Positions 1 through 10,900 of a stretch of DNA of 64,000 nucleotides are shown here, piece by piece. The notes under the pieces were generated by a model. It saw only the letters and a program-made list of their open reading frames with translations, ran no database searches and was not told the origin of the DNA. The translations under genes were made by a program, and so were the position numbers. Source of the stretch: Liolophura sinensis (taxonomy: Eukaryota > Mollusca > Polyplacophora > Chitonida > Chitonidae); contig NC_088302.1 in the NCBI RefSeq assembly GCF_032854445.1, forward strand, positions 39,376,191-39,440,190. Reading direction: 5' to 3'. The first letter of the stretch is position 1. Each line of letters begins with the position of its first letter.

Positions 1-1225
1 TGAGTTGGTCATGCTCATATATACATCATGTACATGTATACTTATAGCTTTAAACCACATGTGAATACATAACAAACATAACTGTCTGATAAGGACCACA
101 CTAAGAATTTTTATTATACATCATATTTTGTATGTGTAGCTCAAGATGTTAAAAGAAGTTTCTGTAGATTAATATTTATTTAAAAAAAAAACCAAAAAAA
201 AAAAAACCTATGCATCATCCTCTCACTCACCAAGTATTTGTTTTAGCACACACCCTATGCAGGTGGTGGGTTGGCAGAATGAATAAGGGGAGGTTACTTT
301 GATACCATTGGCCAATTTGGTACAACATGAGAGTCACCTCCCCTGACTATTAGCACTCTTTGCATGTTAGGTGTTGGCAGAAGGTGTTGCAACATTATGC
401 AATTCTGACAAATTCATGTTCAGAGGACTATTCTTTATAGACACACCTGATGCAAATCTCCATGCATATCATAAAAGTGCACCAGATTAACCTACCAACA
501 ATGACAGTTTATGTTCCCAACTCAAACACTTGACTACATATTTCACTGGCAAAAATTATGTTCTAAAATAGACGATCACTCTTTGAACAACTGTACTGAT
601 GTCACAATACCAATACACATATTTGTGACTGTTATTTATGTATATTTACATACTGGCAGCTAACCTCTTCATTTAAAATTTCTTTATAATACAGGCATAT
701 CACTGGAATATATCGTATTTTAATTAACAGGAATCAAAATTGGGAGATTCTTTCAGGTTTACTGCTTGTTTCAAAGAAGCTTTAGGGTCATATCACAGCA
801 GGACATAATATTACCCAAAATCCTCAACAAATTCAACCAATGAAGAATAATGTTTGATGCAATTTGAAACAAAATTCAGTAGATTTTGAGGAGTAAAATC
901 TATTGTTCAGGTAAAGACACATATGAACTTTATAGAAGTTATATAACAACCTGTCCAGATCAGGTGACATGCCTGTCATATGCCAAAGCATGCACGTTGT
1001 CTGTGGTTGAATTTGCTGACAATTTAGGGCATATAGATATCAATTTTGTTAACACAGGAAGACAGGTGAATACCAAAACATCACAGCTGATGTGATGTTA
1101 GCTTGGAACAATCTACAAAAAAAAATAAAAAGACACCAATGTTTATTTATATGAACACTATAAACTGAAGTTTCAAACGTGCACTTCAACGTCAGCTGAA
1201 ACAACATACCAGTACCCTACATATG

Positions 1226-1490
1226 ATTTATTTATTTATTTGATTGGTGATTTACTCCGTACTCAAGAAAATTTCACTTATACAACGGCGGCCAGCATTA
1301 CGGGGAGAGGAAACCGGGCACAGCCCGAGGGAAACCCATGACCATCTGCAGATTGCTGCAGACCTTCCCACGTTCAGCCGGACAGGGGCCAGCATGAGCT
1401 GGACTTGAACTCATAGCTACTGCATTGGTGCGGGGCTCCTGGGTCATTACGCTGCGCTAGCATGCTAACCAACTTAGCCATGGAGGCCCA
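1226..1490 (-). mobile_element. tRNA-derived SINE, full length
   Basis: Read on the minus strand, the element starts at 1490 with a tRNA-like head (tggctaagttggttagc as A box, gagttcaagtccagc as B box matching GWTCRANNC). It continues through a conserved body (gtttcctc ... gctggccgccgttgtataag ... ttcttgagtacgg) and ends in a (TAAA)n tail. Copies of this family recur throughout the window. A box and B box placement indicates RNA polymerase III origin; mobility itself would depend on a LINE in trans. Confidence 0.85.
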
Positions 1491-3874
1491 ATATGCACAG
1501 TGTATACTGTACCTAGCACCAATATCTACATGCATATATGAATGCTAGCACTGAATTTCAAAAAAGATATCAAAATACCACTAGCAGCTAATACAGAACA
1601 CATACTGGTGCAAGTATTCCATAATTTTTACATCAATTCTTCAAAAATGTGTCAAAATATCCAAAAAATATTCTTCAGAATATTCTTTCTCTTAACAATG
1701 AAGCTGATAAAATTTATGCTGAACAAAAAACACTAAATATTATCAAAACTAGACGGTAAAAGATGGTAGACATAAAAAGATAAATAAAATGAATAGACAT
1801 TCATGGTAATACCTTAAATTTCAACAAAATAGATGCATCCCTATACAGACATCTGCCTGCCTTACTGTTAGTTCATCCACCTATTTATCTGATACAGTAT
1901 GTAGAATGAATACCAACTGAACACAAATCTCTGATAATAAACTGAAATATTTGGGTTGATATTTTGAACTGGCTGTTGACTGAATGGGTTATAACTGGTA
2001 GCAAATTATGTGAATGAATAGCTGATGATATTTCAGAAATCCTGTGGAGACAAGAAATTATCCCTATGATAGAGGTCAGGATATTTTCATTCAATCTCTC
2101 AATCCGAAAATCACTAGGTACTGGTACCCTATATTTACTGTACATGAACTTCTTAGCTGCCAAAATCTTGTCCATACACCCAAAAAAATTATCCGAATGT
2201 AAAAGAAGACAATCTGAATGGAGTGAAAGGTCATTCATTTATATGTTTTATATGTTTGCAAAATCTGAAATCTGAGAAATATAACGCCAAAAATATGATT
2301 TCTCACTCTATTCAGAGCTTCTAAGCTTTGCCATGACTGCCAACTGTATTGAGAGTTTAAGAATTTAAACAAATCTGTATGAAATCAAACATGCATATGA
2401 TTTTCTACATGTATATGACTTTAAAAAATATCATTCTTACAAACTGTCTCCAAATTATGACTTATAGTATATTAGAATTACATTATATCCATGTTTTAAG
2501 GAATGTATCAGTTTGGTAATAGTAAGGATTATATATGCCATAAAACCTGTGCAAATCATCAGAAAATACATGATTTATGATTTATAGATGTGATTATATT
2601 TTACTTACATGACTCTCAGTAGAAAATGAGTTATTATGAAAATTACATACATAAACATGTATGTACAAAGATACATACATTTGCTCTAGCTAATACACAC
2701 AAATAAAAAAAAAAAAAAAAACACTCATCAAGGTTATGTAAGTTGCAGAACATGTACTATGTACAATAAGTAATATACTCAAATAATTACAGAATTTCTT
2801 TTTGCAATGGATTTCATCATTAGGTCTCATTTAGCATACTTCAGTCATTCAAAGCTATTATCATAAAACTGCACCTGATCAAGGACAGCATGTTTAGGAA
2901 ATGTCCCCGTGTTTAGTTAGCAGCGATCATAGAAAAAGTGGCAAATGAACTAACAGAATCAAAAAAACTTTTACGTTTTTACCTTATATCATTGTTTCTT
3001 AATTCCATACTTAAGAATATTTACTTATATGACAGCAGAGAGTTTTACAGGCTGAGGCAACAGGAGTGTTGAGAGTAAACATGAAAACATTTTGCCATAA
3101 ATGTTTTCATTTGTTAAAAACACAGAAAAAAACTAAACAATGATTTGTGTTAAGAAATTAGCTTAAAATTACATTCCAAGCCAAGTTCTTCCTGTGAATG
3201 CTGAGTACAAATGAGCTGTAAATATTTCACGTGAGAATGCCATTGTTAGAATGAAACTATCCGAGAAATCAATAATAAAATGTTAGAGCCACTAGGCAAA
3301 AGGGATACATCTATATGTATATTCAAACAAAAAAAAAGTACATGTATGACAGTTGACAATAGTAGAGTATTTGAGTGAAAGAGCACTGACTAATGAACTA
3401 ATATGGAAAATAAGACATCATCAATCAACACACATATATATGTATATATGTGCACACATATTTATACACGCACACACATATATGTATATACACATAATAT
3501 ATACAATTGTGTTATACTGGCGCTATATTATACAACACAGATCACTGACCTCATATCCTACATGTTGATGTACACAGCCTATCAGTATGAGTCCGCATGG
3601 TTAATATCACCACGCAAAGCTTCATGGTCTTTACTATACATAGATCAGCGCCCACTTTCACAAAACTTTGTACATGTTCAAAGTAATTACATGTACTTTT
3701 GTGACTTCCTCTCACAAATCCCGTCACCTTATGTATTTTAGAAATCTAGAAGTTGGCCAAATGAAGCTTTGTCAAAGGTGGTTTCTGAAGTGTGGTTGCC
3801 AAGATTTGTAGACATACACTTGTTTAGAATTGATCCTGGAGTTTTTAAGCAGCTGGTCAGATCATATTACTACT

Positions 3875-4095
3875 GTCATTCTTCAACCTCATGTTTTCAA
3901 TGTGTTTATTCAAGCATATTCTGAAGGAATTATTCTGTGCTGACTGATAAAATTATACTTTTGTAAAGCCCTGAAATTGGCCAATCCAACCAATGTAGTA
4001 TTATCTCCAAAATCAAAGTAAAACTCTGCAACTGAACTTTCTCTTTCATATGAAATAATAGGTTGGGGAATAAGGGTACTTGGTTCTAAACTCTG
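3875..4095. repeat. Interspersed repeat family X, copy 1
   Basis: This segment is similar to 46905-47100 in the same orientation, and to 42150-42300 and 63310-63385 in reverse orientation. Shared landmarks are attcttcaacct near one end, gtgtttattcaagcatattc, and aagccctgaaattggccaat. There is no coding potential. The family is unrecognised; it could be an old SINE or MITE. Confidence 0.55.
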
Positions 4096-4294
4096 AATTA
4101 AAAATAACATCTTCCACCTCACAGTCAATCCATTTTGTTATCTGTCTGATTGGTCCAAATAGTATCACTTAATGTAAATCAGCTGTGAGGTTAACAGGTG
4201 AAGGGAACTACTGCACTTCAAAGTATCAGATGTGTCAACCCACCCCTCATCTGTGTACCCACCCACATGGCTCACTAATGGGCTACACCCTTTT

Positions 4295-4300
4295 TTTATT
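4295..4300 (-). terminator. Candidate poly(A) signal of the SH3D19-like gene
   Basis: Plus-strand TTTATT reads AATAAA on the minus strand, about 540 bases after the stop codon at 4843. It is the first AATAAA downstream of the stop that I noticed, but AATAAA is common in A+T-rich DNA, so this is only a candidate. cDNA 3' ends would settle it. Confidence 0.35.
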
Positions 4301-4842
4301 ACCACATGTATAGCGTGAATGCTCGAGGGTCACAAAAGTTGCTGTTCGCACTTTTAAGCTCCTCCGTCCTGCAAGACATTCATATTACAATAACACCTCG
4401 CTGCAATATTTCCTCATGTCAGGATTCACCTGTGTGGAGAATTTTTTTTTAAATTTTTGAAACCAGGTGTCTGAATCTCCTCACAGACCTCAGTATGTAC
4501 AGTGGAGTACTCAGAAAAATTACCCCTTAGTACATGCAGCTCAGAATGGTCAGAACTGAAAAGTTTATAGTGGACATCATTTCATTTAGGGCTGTTAGTG
4601 TCACACTTTAGGCCAGAAATCAAATCTGTTTAAGAGGCTACCCCTCAGTGTGTACGACAAGTGGGTTATGATCTGTACTCAACAGTCAGGGGACATATAT
4701 AGACTTGGTTGCCCAGTCACATATCAAATCTTTCTGAAGATTCTCCCTTAGTGTGTACAATAAGTGAGGTACGGTTAGCGTTCAGCAGTCAGTGGACTTC
4801 ATCAGCCTGGGTCTAGGAGCCTAGGAATGTCACTGTGGTTCC

Positions 4843-4962
4843 TTAATCCATGTGTTCCTCCACAAAGCTGACTGGGAAGAGTCCCACCTGCCCGTCTATT
4901 TCACCTGTCCTCCAGTCATCTGTACCACCCATAGGCCCATGCATCAAAAACACTGTACCTTC
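4843..4962 (-). CDS. SH3D19-like exon 13: second half of SH3-5 and stop
   Basis: The acceptor is tttatttacag/GAAGG and the exon enters in phase 0. It encodes 39 residues and TAA. EGTVFLM, the ligand-binding Trp in DDW, and the terminal GLFPVSFVEEH complete the SH3 domain begun in exon 12. The protein ends just after the domain, as vertebrate SH3D19 does. Confidence 0.88.
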   Translation of the reverse strand, partial: EGTVFLMHGPMGGTDDWRTGEIDGQVGLFPVSFVEEHMD

Positions 4963-7900
4963 CTGTAAATAAAGATCATGTCAAAGGAATAAAAACACAT
5001 GCAATGCACTAAAACACCCCTCAGCCATAAACACAGTTACAAGAGATTCTGTGGTTATAAGGCGAAGGAGGAACCCCTCAGCCATAAACACAGTTACAAG
5101 AGACTGCATGGTTATAAGGTCAAGGAGGAACCCCTCGGCCATATACACAGTTACAAGAGATTGCATGGTTATAAGGTCAAGGAGGAACCCCTCGGCCATA
5201 TACACAGTTACAAGAGATTGTGTGGTTATAAGGTCAAGGAGGAACCCCTCGGCCATAAACACAGTTACAAGAGATTGCGTGGTTATAAGGTCAAGGAGGA
5301 ACCCCTCCGCCATATACACAGTTACAAGAGATTCTGTGGTTATAAGGTGAAGGAGGAACCCCTCGGCCATATACACAGTTACAAGAGATTGCATGGTTAT
5401 AAGGTCAAGGAGGAATGCCTCGGCCATATACACAGTTACAAGAGATTGCGTGGTTATAAGGTGAAGGAGGAACCCCTCGGCCATAAACACAGTTACAAGA
5501 GATTGCGTGGTTATAAGGCGAAGGAGGAACCCCTCAGCCATAAACACAGTTACAAGAGATTGCGTGGTTATAAGGCGAAGGAGGAACAGGCCCGACCTTG
5601 AAAAAAATATGTTAAAGTCAATGAAAAACTGTAGGGTAAATATCTTACATGACCCTAATGACCTTGAAAAATATACCAATGTCACCAAAATAGTGCTCTT
5701 CCAGATACTTAAGTGTTGTTGAGACATAAAACTTGACTACAAGCATTCAAAGGATAGAGTGTTACAGTATCATGGAAACATAGGTTCAAAAATTCTGATA
5801 GGCACATTTCCTGCCAGTATTCTTCAGAACACTGTATTAGGATAGAAGACACTGATTACATGGATAGGATAGGATAGACGACATAGATTAGGATAGGATA
5901 TGACAGAAGACACTGATTAGGATAGGATATGATAGAAGACACTGATTACGTGGATAGGATAGGATAGAAGACACTGATTAGGATAGGATATGATAGAAGA
6001 CACTGATTACGTGGTTAGGATATGATAGAAGACACTGATTACGTGGATAGGATAGGATAGAAGACACTGATTACGTGGATAGGATAGGATAGAAGACACT
6101 GATTACATGGATAGGATATGATAGAAGACACTGATTACGTGGATAGGATAGGATAGAAGACACTGATTACGTGGATAGGATAGGATAGAAGACACTGATT
6201 ACGTGGATAGGATAGGATAGAAGACCTGATTAGGATAGGACATGATAGAAGACACTGATTACATGGATAGGATATGATAGAAGACCTGATTAATGACATA
6301 CAAGCATTGGTGTCATTATGGTCAGTCATTATGAAACAGTAATAGTAGAGACCTTGCAAGTTCCTACCTTGAAGCTTAGCTCCTGTGAATTCTCCCCAGT
6401 AAATTCATACAATGCTTTCACTTTCGTTCTTGTTTCTTCTTCACTCTTGGGTTCTACTCTGGAACCTGCAGTCAAATTTGCACCAATACAGAGCAATTTT
6501 CTTCTTCAGCGGTATAAGGCATACACAAATAAATTATTACTCACCATCGGCCACTTCCACAAATATGATAGTCCTAACTTTAAAATGAAACATTACAATA
6601 GGATGGATGCAAGTTTTAACAACTGTACCAATATTAACGTTAAGTACAAATACTTGCTTCACACAAACTGCTAGTTATTAATTTTCAACTCAACAAAAGC
6701 AAAGACGTGCAACTTAACTGTTTACAAAAATATGCCACAAAAATTTTCTCACGTCACTGTTGTCAGCTGTTGAATCGGTATGATCATGGCAAGAAAAGTT
6801 ACTGATTGATACACTGTCCAATAATATAGGCCACCTTTATGTATAAGTAAAATCTGACCTACAATCACAATCATAACTTCAAAAACTTAGAATCGCCAGG
6901 AATGATCCTATTGTGCAAGCACTGATTAATGAAGCCGTAGCATCCTGTGTTCAGTTCAAAATCCATGACGACATATAATGAAGACATGCAGCATCGTAGT
7001 AAACAGACAAGGCAGAGTTGGCAAAGCTTCATTAAACAGGTCATGGTTTCTCATAGCTCATAACCTTCCTGAGATTGACACAAATAAAATGCACAGATAG
7101 CATCTGGTTTCTATTTAATTAACTACGAGAAAGACCTCATTTTTCTGATTTTAATACATGTATTACGTATATCTCTACCGAACGGGGTTTCAACAATTCT
7201 TCGCCCACATAACAGTAATGATCCAGATTACATACAAACCTTAGCTGTTTCCTTTTATGCTCCATAAATATGTTATCCACAAGTAAATACTCAGCAGAGT
7301 TATCTACCCTTTTTCTTCAGGTTATTAAGATCTGTTCATGAGCTGCTGGAAGACACCCACTCGGATGCAGTACCCCATTACAGCTTCCGTTTTTCGGGAG
7401 GGACGAATGTCATTCTGTGTATTTAAGGGCGTTAAGTGTTTTTTTTTTGCTGCCACCCTGCCGTATTTGGTGTACAGGTGCATACTTGGTATCAAAATGA
7501 TGGAAATTATCTAAGCTTTGGGTAGGTATGAGTTTCAATGATGAAAATTTGAAGGTCTGGATGAGAGGACACACGGAGACAGGGGGTGATGAGGCTGGGT
7601 ATGACGTTCCCTTGGAGTTGCAAGGCACGCGTCCCAGCTGCCGGCATAGAAAGGTTCAGATTCTGATGCTCAACCTGTCAAGATTTTTATGGCTTCTTTC
7701 TCATAGGCTGGGCCAGGTATGCACCAAAGCTTATTGGCCTCGGAATGTTTGGGACTCAGCTACAGTGCTAAATGTTAACGTTGTCACTTATGGAAAATTA
7801 ATGGGGGGTCTGTGGCCTGTACTTAGCCCATCATCTCACACATGTAGCTTCCATACATGGTAAATACAAGCAGATAGGGACATATTCACCCCAAGCCTTT

Positions 7901-10900
7901 CCTTCAAGTCCGTGATGATCTGTACATAGACTGCTGGGATGATGCCCACTTTGACCATCATCTCAGATTTACAGCCTCTATACCTGTTTTATATACTCAA
8001 CAGAGTTACCTACCCTTTTTCTTTAATGATCTGTACGTAGGCTGCCGGAAAGATGCCCACTCTGCCTATCACCAGGGATTTACAGCCTCCATACATGTGT
8101 TATATACGTATTTGTCAGCAGAGTTACCTACCCTTTTTCTTCAGGTCTTTAATGATCTGTACGTAGGCTGCCGGGAAGATGCCCACTCTGCCTGTCATCA
8201 CGGATTTGCAGCCTCCATACATGTGTTATATGTATACGTATTTGTCGGCAGAGTTACCTACCCTTTTTCTTCAGGTCTTTAATGATCTGTACATAGGCTG
8301 CCGGGAAGATGCCCACTTTACCCGTCATCTCAGACTTTCCCTTCAGCCACTCATCATTTACCCACTCCAGCAGGATCACTTTGTCTGCCTCCCGGAAGCT
8401 CAGGTCATCAGCTGTCTCACCTTTAAACTCGTGGATAGCAATAGAGTAAGCCTCATCATCCAAGGATGTGTCACTCTGAAGCAACAATACACTCATTTAT
8501 TTATGTGATTTATCTTTTACACCATACTTAAAACTGTACAACAATGGTTAGGTTTGGAGGATGGAGAAACCAGGTAGATAGAGGAACCACGATAGCCTGA
8601 CACAAGCTGACACAAAGTCCAAACATGAATTCAAAACTGTTATCCACAGCGATGCCAGGGACCACGCTACTGAGCTTTTAACACTTCTACTAGACTGATG
8701 TCTATCAAGTTCATGTTAATGGGGGGAAAAAGTGAAAAAAATTGGCAGGAATTAACTGGATTTGAACTACAGGCAGCTAGATACAATGCCCACTAGACTT
8801 ATGTGAAGACCAGTGGAAAGAAAATAAACATTGCTTTCAGAGAGCAGTGCTGGACTATATGCATTTCCAGGGATTTACTTTGCACACTCTGCACAAAAAC
8901 TGTGTGCTACATAGTGGAAATAAAAATGAAAAAATAAAGAAGAAAAAAAATGGAAAGGAATGTACTGGATTTGAGCATTAGACTGCCAAGTATCATTTAC
9001 AATGGGCCAAGAAATGAAAACCAGCATAGAGATTAAGCGGCTTTGCTCTTCTGTTGATAGCCAAGAGCAAAAGAAAGAAAGAACACATTGTTTTAAAGTT
9101 GGTGCCTTACAACAGAAGACAAATACATTTTTGTAAAGTTGATGCCCGTTCCCATGGTAAACTGCAGTGACAAGCTTCATGCAGTCTTTCATAATGTATC
9201 CAGTTTTGTACAGATCACCTGTTCATTCTGCACAGTTCCTTACTTGTGGAGTCTGTACTCTTGGTTCTTCGGCTGGAGGCTGTTGTTTTTCTTCTCGTTT
9301 CTCTTCGTATTTCTCCTTTTGTTTCTTTTTTTGTTCTTCTGTTTTTTTCTCTTCTCGTTTTTCCTTTCTTACATGTTCAGATGCCTCTTGTGTTCCTGCA
9401 GCAGTCTCCTTCACAGTTTTTTTCACCTTTGGCCCCACATACTGCGGCAAATGGAGAGGCATGTCATCGATGAAAGCTGACGGAAACTTTCCCTGTTTTC
9501 CATTGGCTTCTCCAAACAACCAATCAGCACTGACGTAGCTGATCAGCTGAATTTTATCTCCAGCCTGAAAATATAAGTATTAGAACATCATTAGATATCA
9601 AGGTATAAAATATCAACATAGACCATGAGTACAGACGTTCAAGAACTGAAATTTAAAGGAACCCTTCAGAATATCAATGAAAGAGCATGTTGTTAATTTT
9701 TGACTGATCTTTCAAAATTTTCACACAGGCTACATGTACCTTTCCTTGGCTGTTCAAGATGTTTTCAGAAGAACATGAACACTTACCTTAAAACTTAATT
9801 CTCCTTCTTCTCCATTAAAGGTGTACATAGCTTCTCTAACCAAACTGTTATCTGATTGGCTCCTTGCTGACCAATCATTGTCGCCTGAAATGTCCCCTGG
9901 GGTGGCTGGTAAATCCTCAATTACTTCCACGAATGTTGCAGGGAAAATACCAATCTTGCCATTCAACTCCCCTCTGAGCCAATCCTCACCCACATGTTCT
10001 AACAGCTTAATTATCTCCCCTTCTAAAAATGTCAAATCTTCACTGGTTTCGCCGTCGTAGTCGAATCTGGCTTGGCATCGTGGCCCACTTGCTGTGTCCT
10101 GGTCGATTCCGTCCCCGAAGTCTACTAACATATCAGCAGGAGCACCAGCAGAAGCCTGATCATGTAATTGAACTCCCTGTAAAAAAACAACAAGGGACAC
10201 ATCTGAAGTCACACACAATCTCACACACAATGGTAGCATGCAATTCACTTCTTCTTACAGTTAGCTATTTTTTTTTTCTAATGACCCTCTCGTATATAAT
10301 ATTTGAGACAAAAATAATTAAAGTACATGCAAGTTTGGCATTTAAAAAAGAATTTTCTTCCAATTCACACAAAGTTTGTTTTAAACATAATTAATAATAA
10401 CATTGATCACGCTGAGCATTTCCATTTTCATCCACAACAATATGAAAATGACGGATGATTTAATGACAGCCTTGTATGAAGCACATACTTCCTCCACTGA
10501 AATACCACTACACTTTAAAATGAAATACAAATACAAAGGTGAGAGGAAAGGGGGTTATTAAAGGTTTAAAAAGCTACCATATTTTCACATAAAGTTGAGA
10601 AAGTTTATCATATTTCAAGTGACACATTTTGCTGGATTCTGATTGGTTCAACCACCTTTACATGGCTACTTAGAAGTTTGTGGTAAAGTTTCATTAATTT
10701 CTTATCAAAAAACTTAAATGTTTTTTAAAAGTATGATTTTAAGGCCTTTATGTGCTTCTAAAATTTAATTTTTAAATAATAAACTTTAGATAGAATACAG
10801 AAAAATTAATTTTATGAGAAACAAGCCTTAAAATTCAGAATAACTGAAACTTCCCCCCAAAAGGGCTCATCATTAAATGAATGACTGATAAAAGACAGAA

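Larger units (their letters stand above)
1..4294. other. Gene-free flank downstream of the SH3D19-like gene
   Basis: This is A+T-rich sequence with no ORF that has exon-like composition, flanking splice sites or recognisable protein similarity. It holds a SINE (1226-1490), an old SINE-like fragment near 2987-3070, an AC/AT-rich microsatellite near 3425-3505 and one copy of an interspersed repeat (3875-4095). The distal 3' UTR of the minus-strand gene could extend into it if the poly(A) signal proposed at 4295 is not the one used. Confidence 0.6.
4963..6367 (-). other. SH3D19-like intron 12, filled by minisatellites
   Basis: This phase-0 intron splits SH3-5. It is dominated by a 57-bp array (5013-5588) and a 32-bp array (5838-6292). 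Nothing else recognisable is present. Confidence 0.85.
6466..8261 (-). other. SH3D19-like intron 11 with decayed exon-11 copies
   Basis: This phase-1 intron contains four partial copies of the 3' end of exon 11 (see 7308-8213). The ORF segments at 7410-7863 on both strands have no recognisable similarity and no matching splice phases. The rest is single-copy A+T-rich sequence. Confidence 0.75.

Noticed and set aside
1470-1490. tRNA genes suggested by A and B boxes (also near 14740, 44893 and 58849)
   Set aside because: No complete cloverleaf or anticodon arm; these are heads of SINE copies followed by the common body and tail.
4981-5727. Periodic ORFs on both strands (for example LLRLITTQSLVTVFMAEGF units)
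   Set aside because: Artefact of the 57-bp minisatellite in intron 12; no start context or splice support.
7410-7863. ORFs on both strands in intron 11, considered as an alternative last exon of the SH3D19-like gene
   Set aside because: Phases do not fit the donor at 8262, whereas exons 12 and 13 (6465-6368 and 4962-4843) fit perfectly and complete a fifth SH3 domain.
8132-8213. Copy A of the exon 11 tail as a real extra exon
   Set aside because: It has a donor but no convincing in-phase acceptor, and inclusion would repeat only the last third of an SH3 domain.
9139-9538. Hydrophobic plus-strand ORFs rich in Phe and Leu, looking like membrane proteins
   Set aside because: They are the antisense of the Lys/Glu-rich linker in exon 10 of the SH3D19-like gene.
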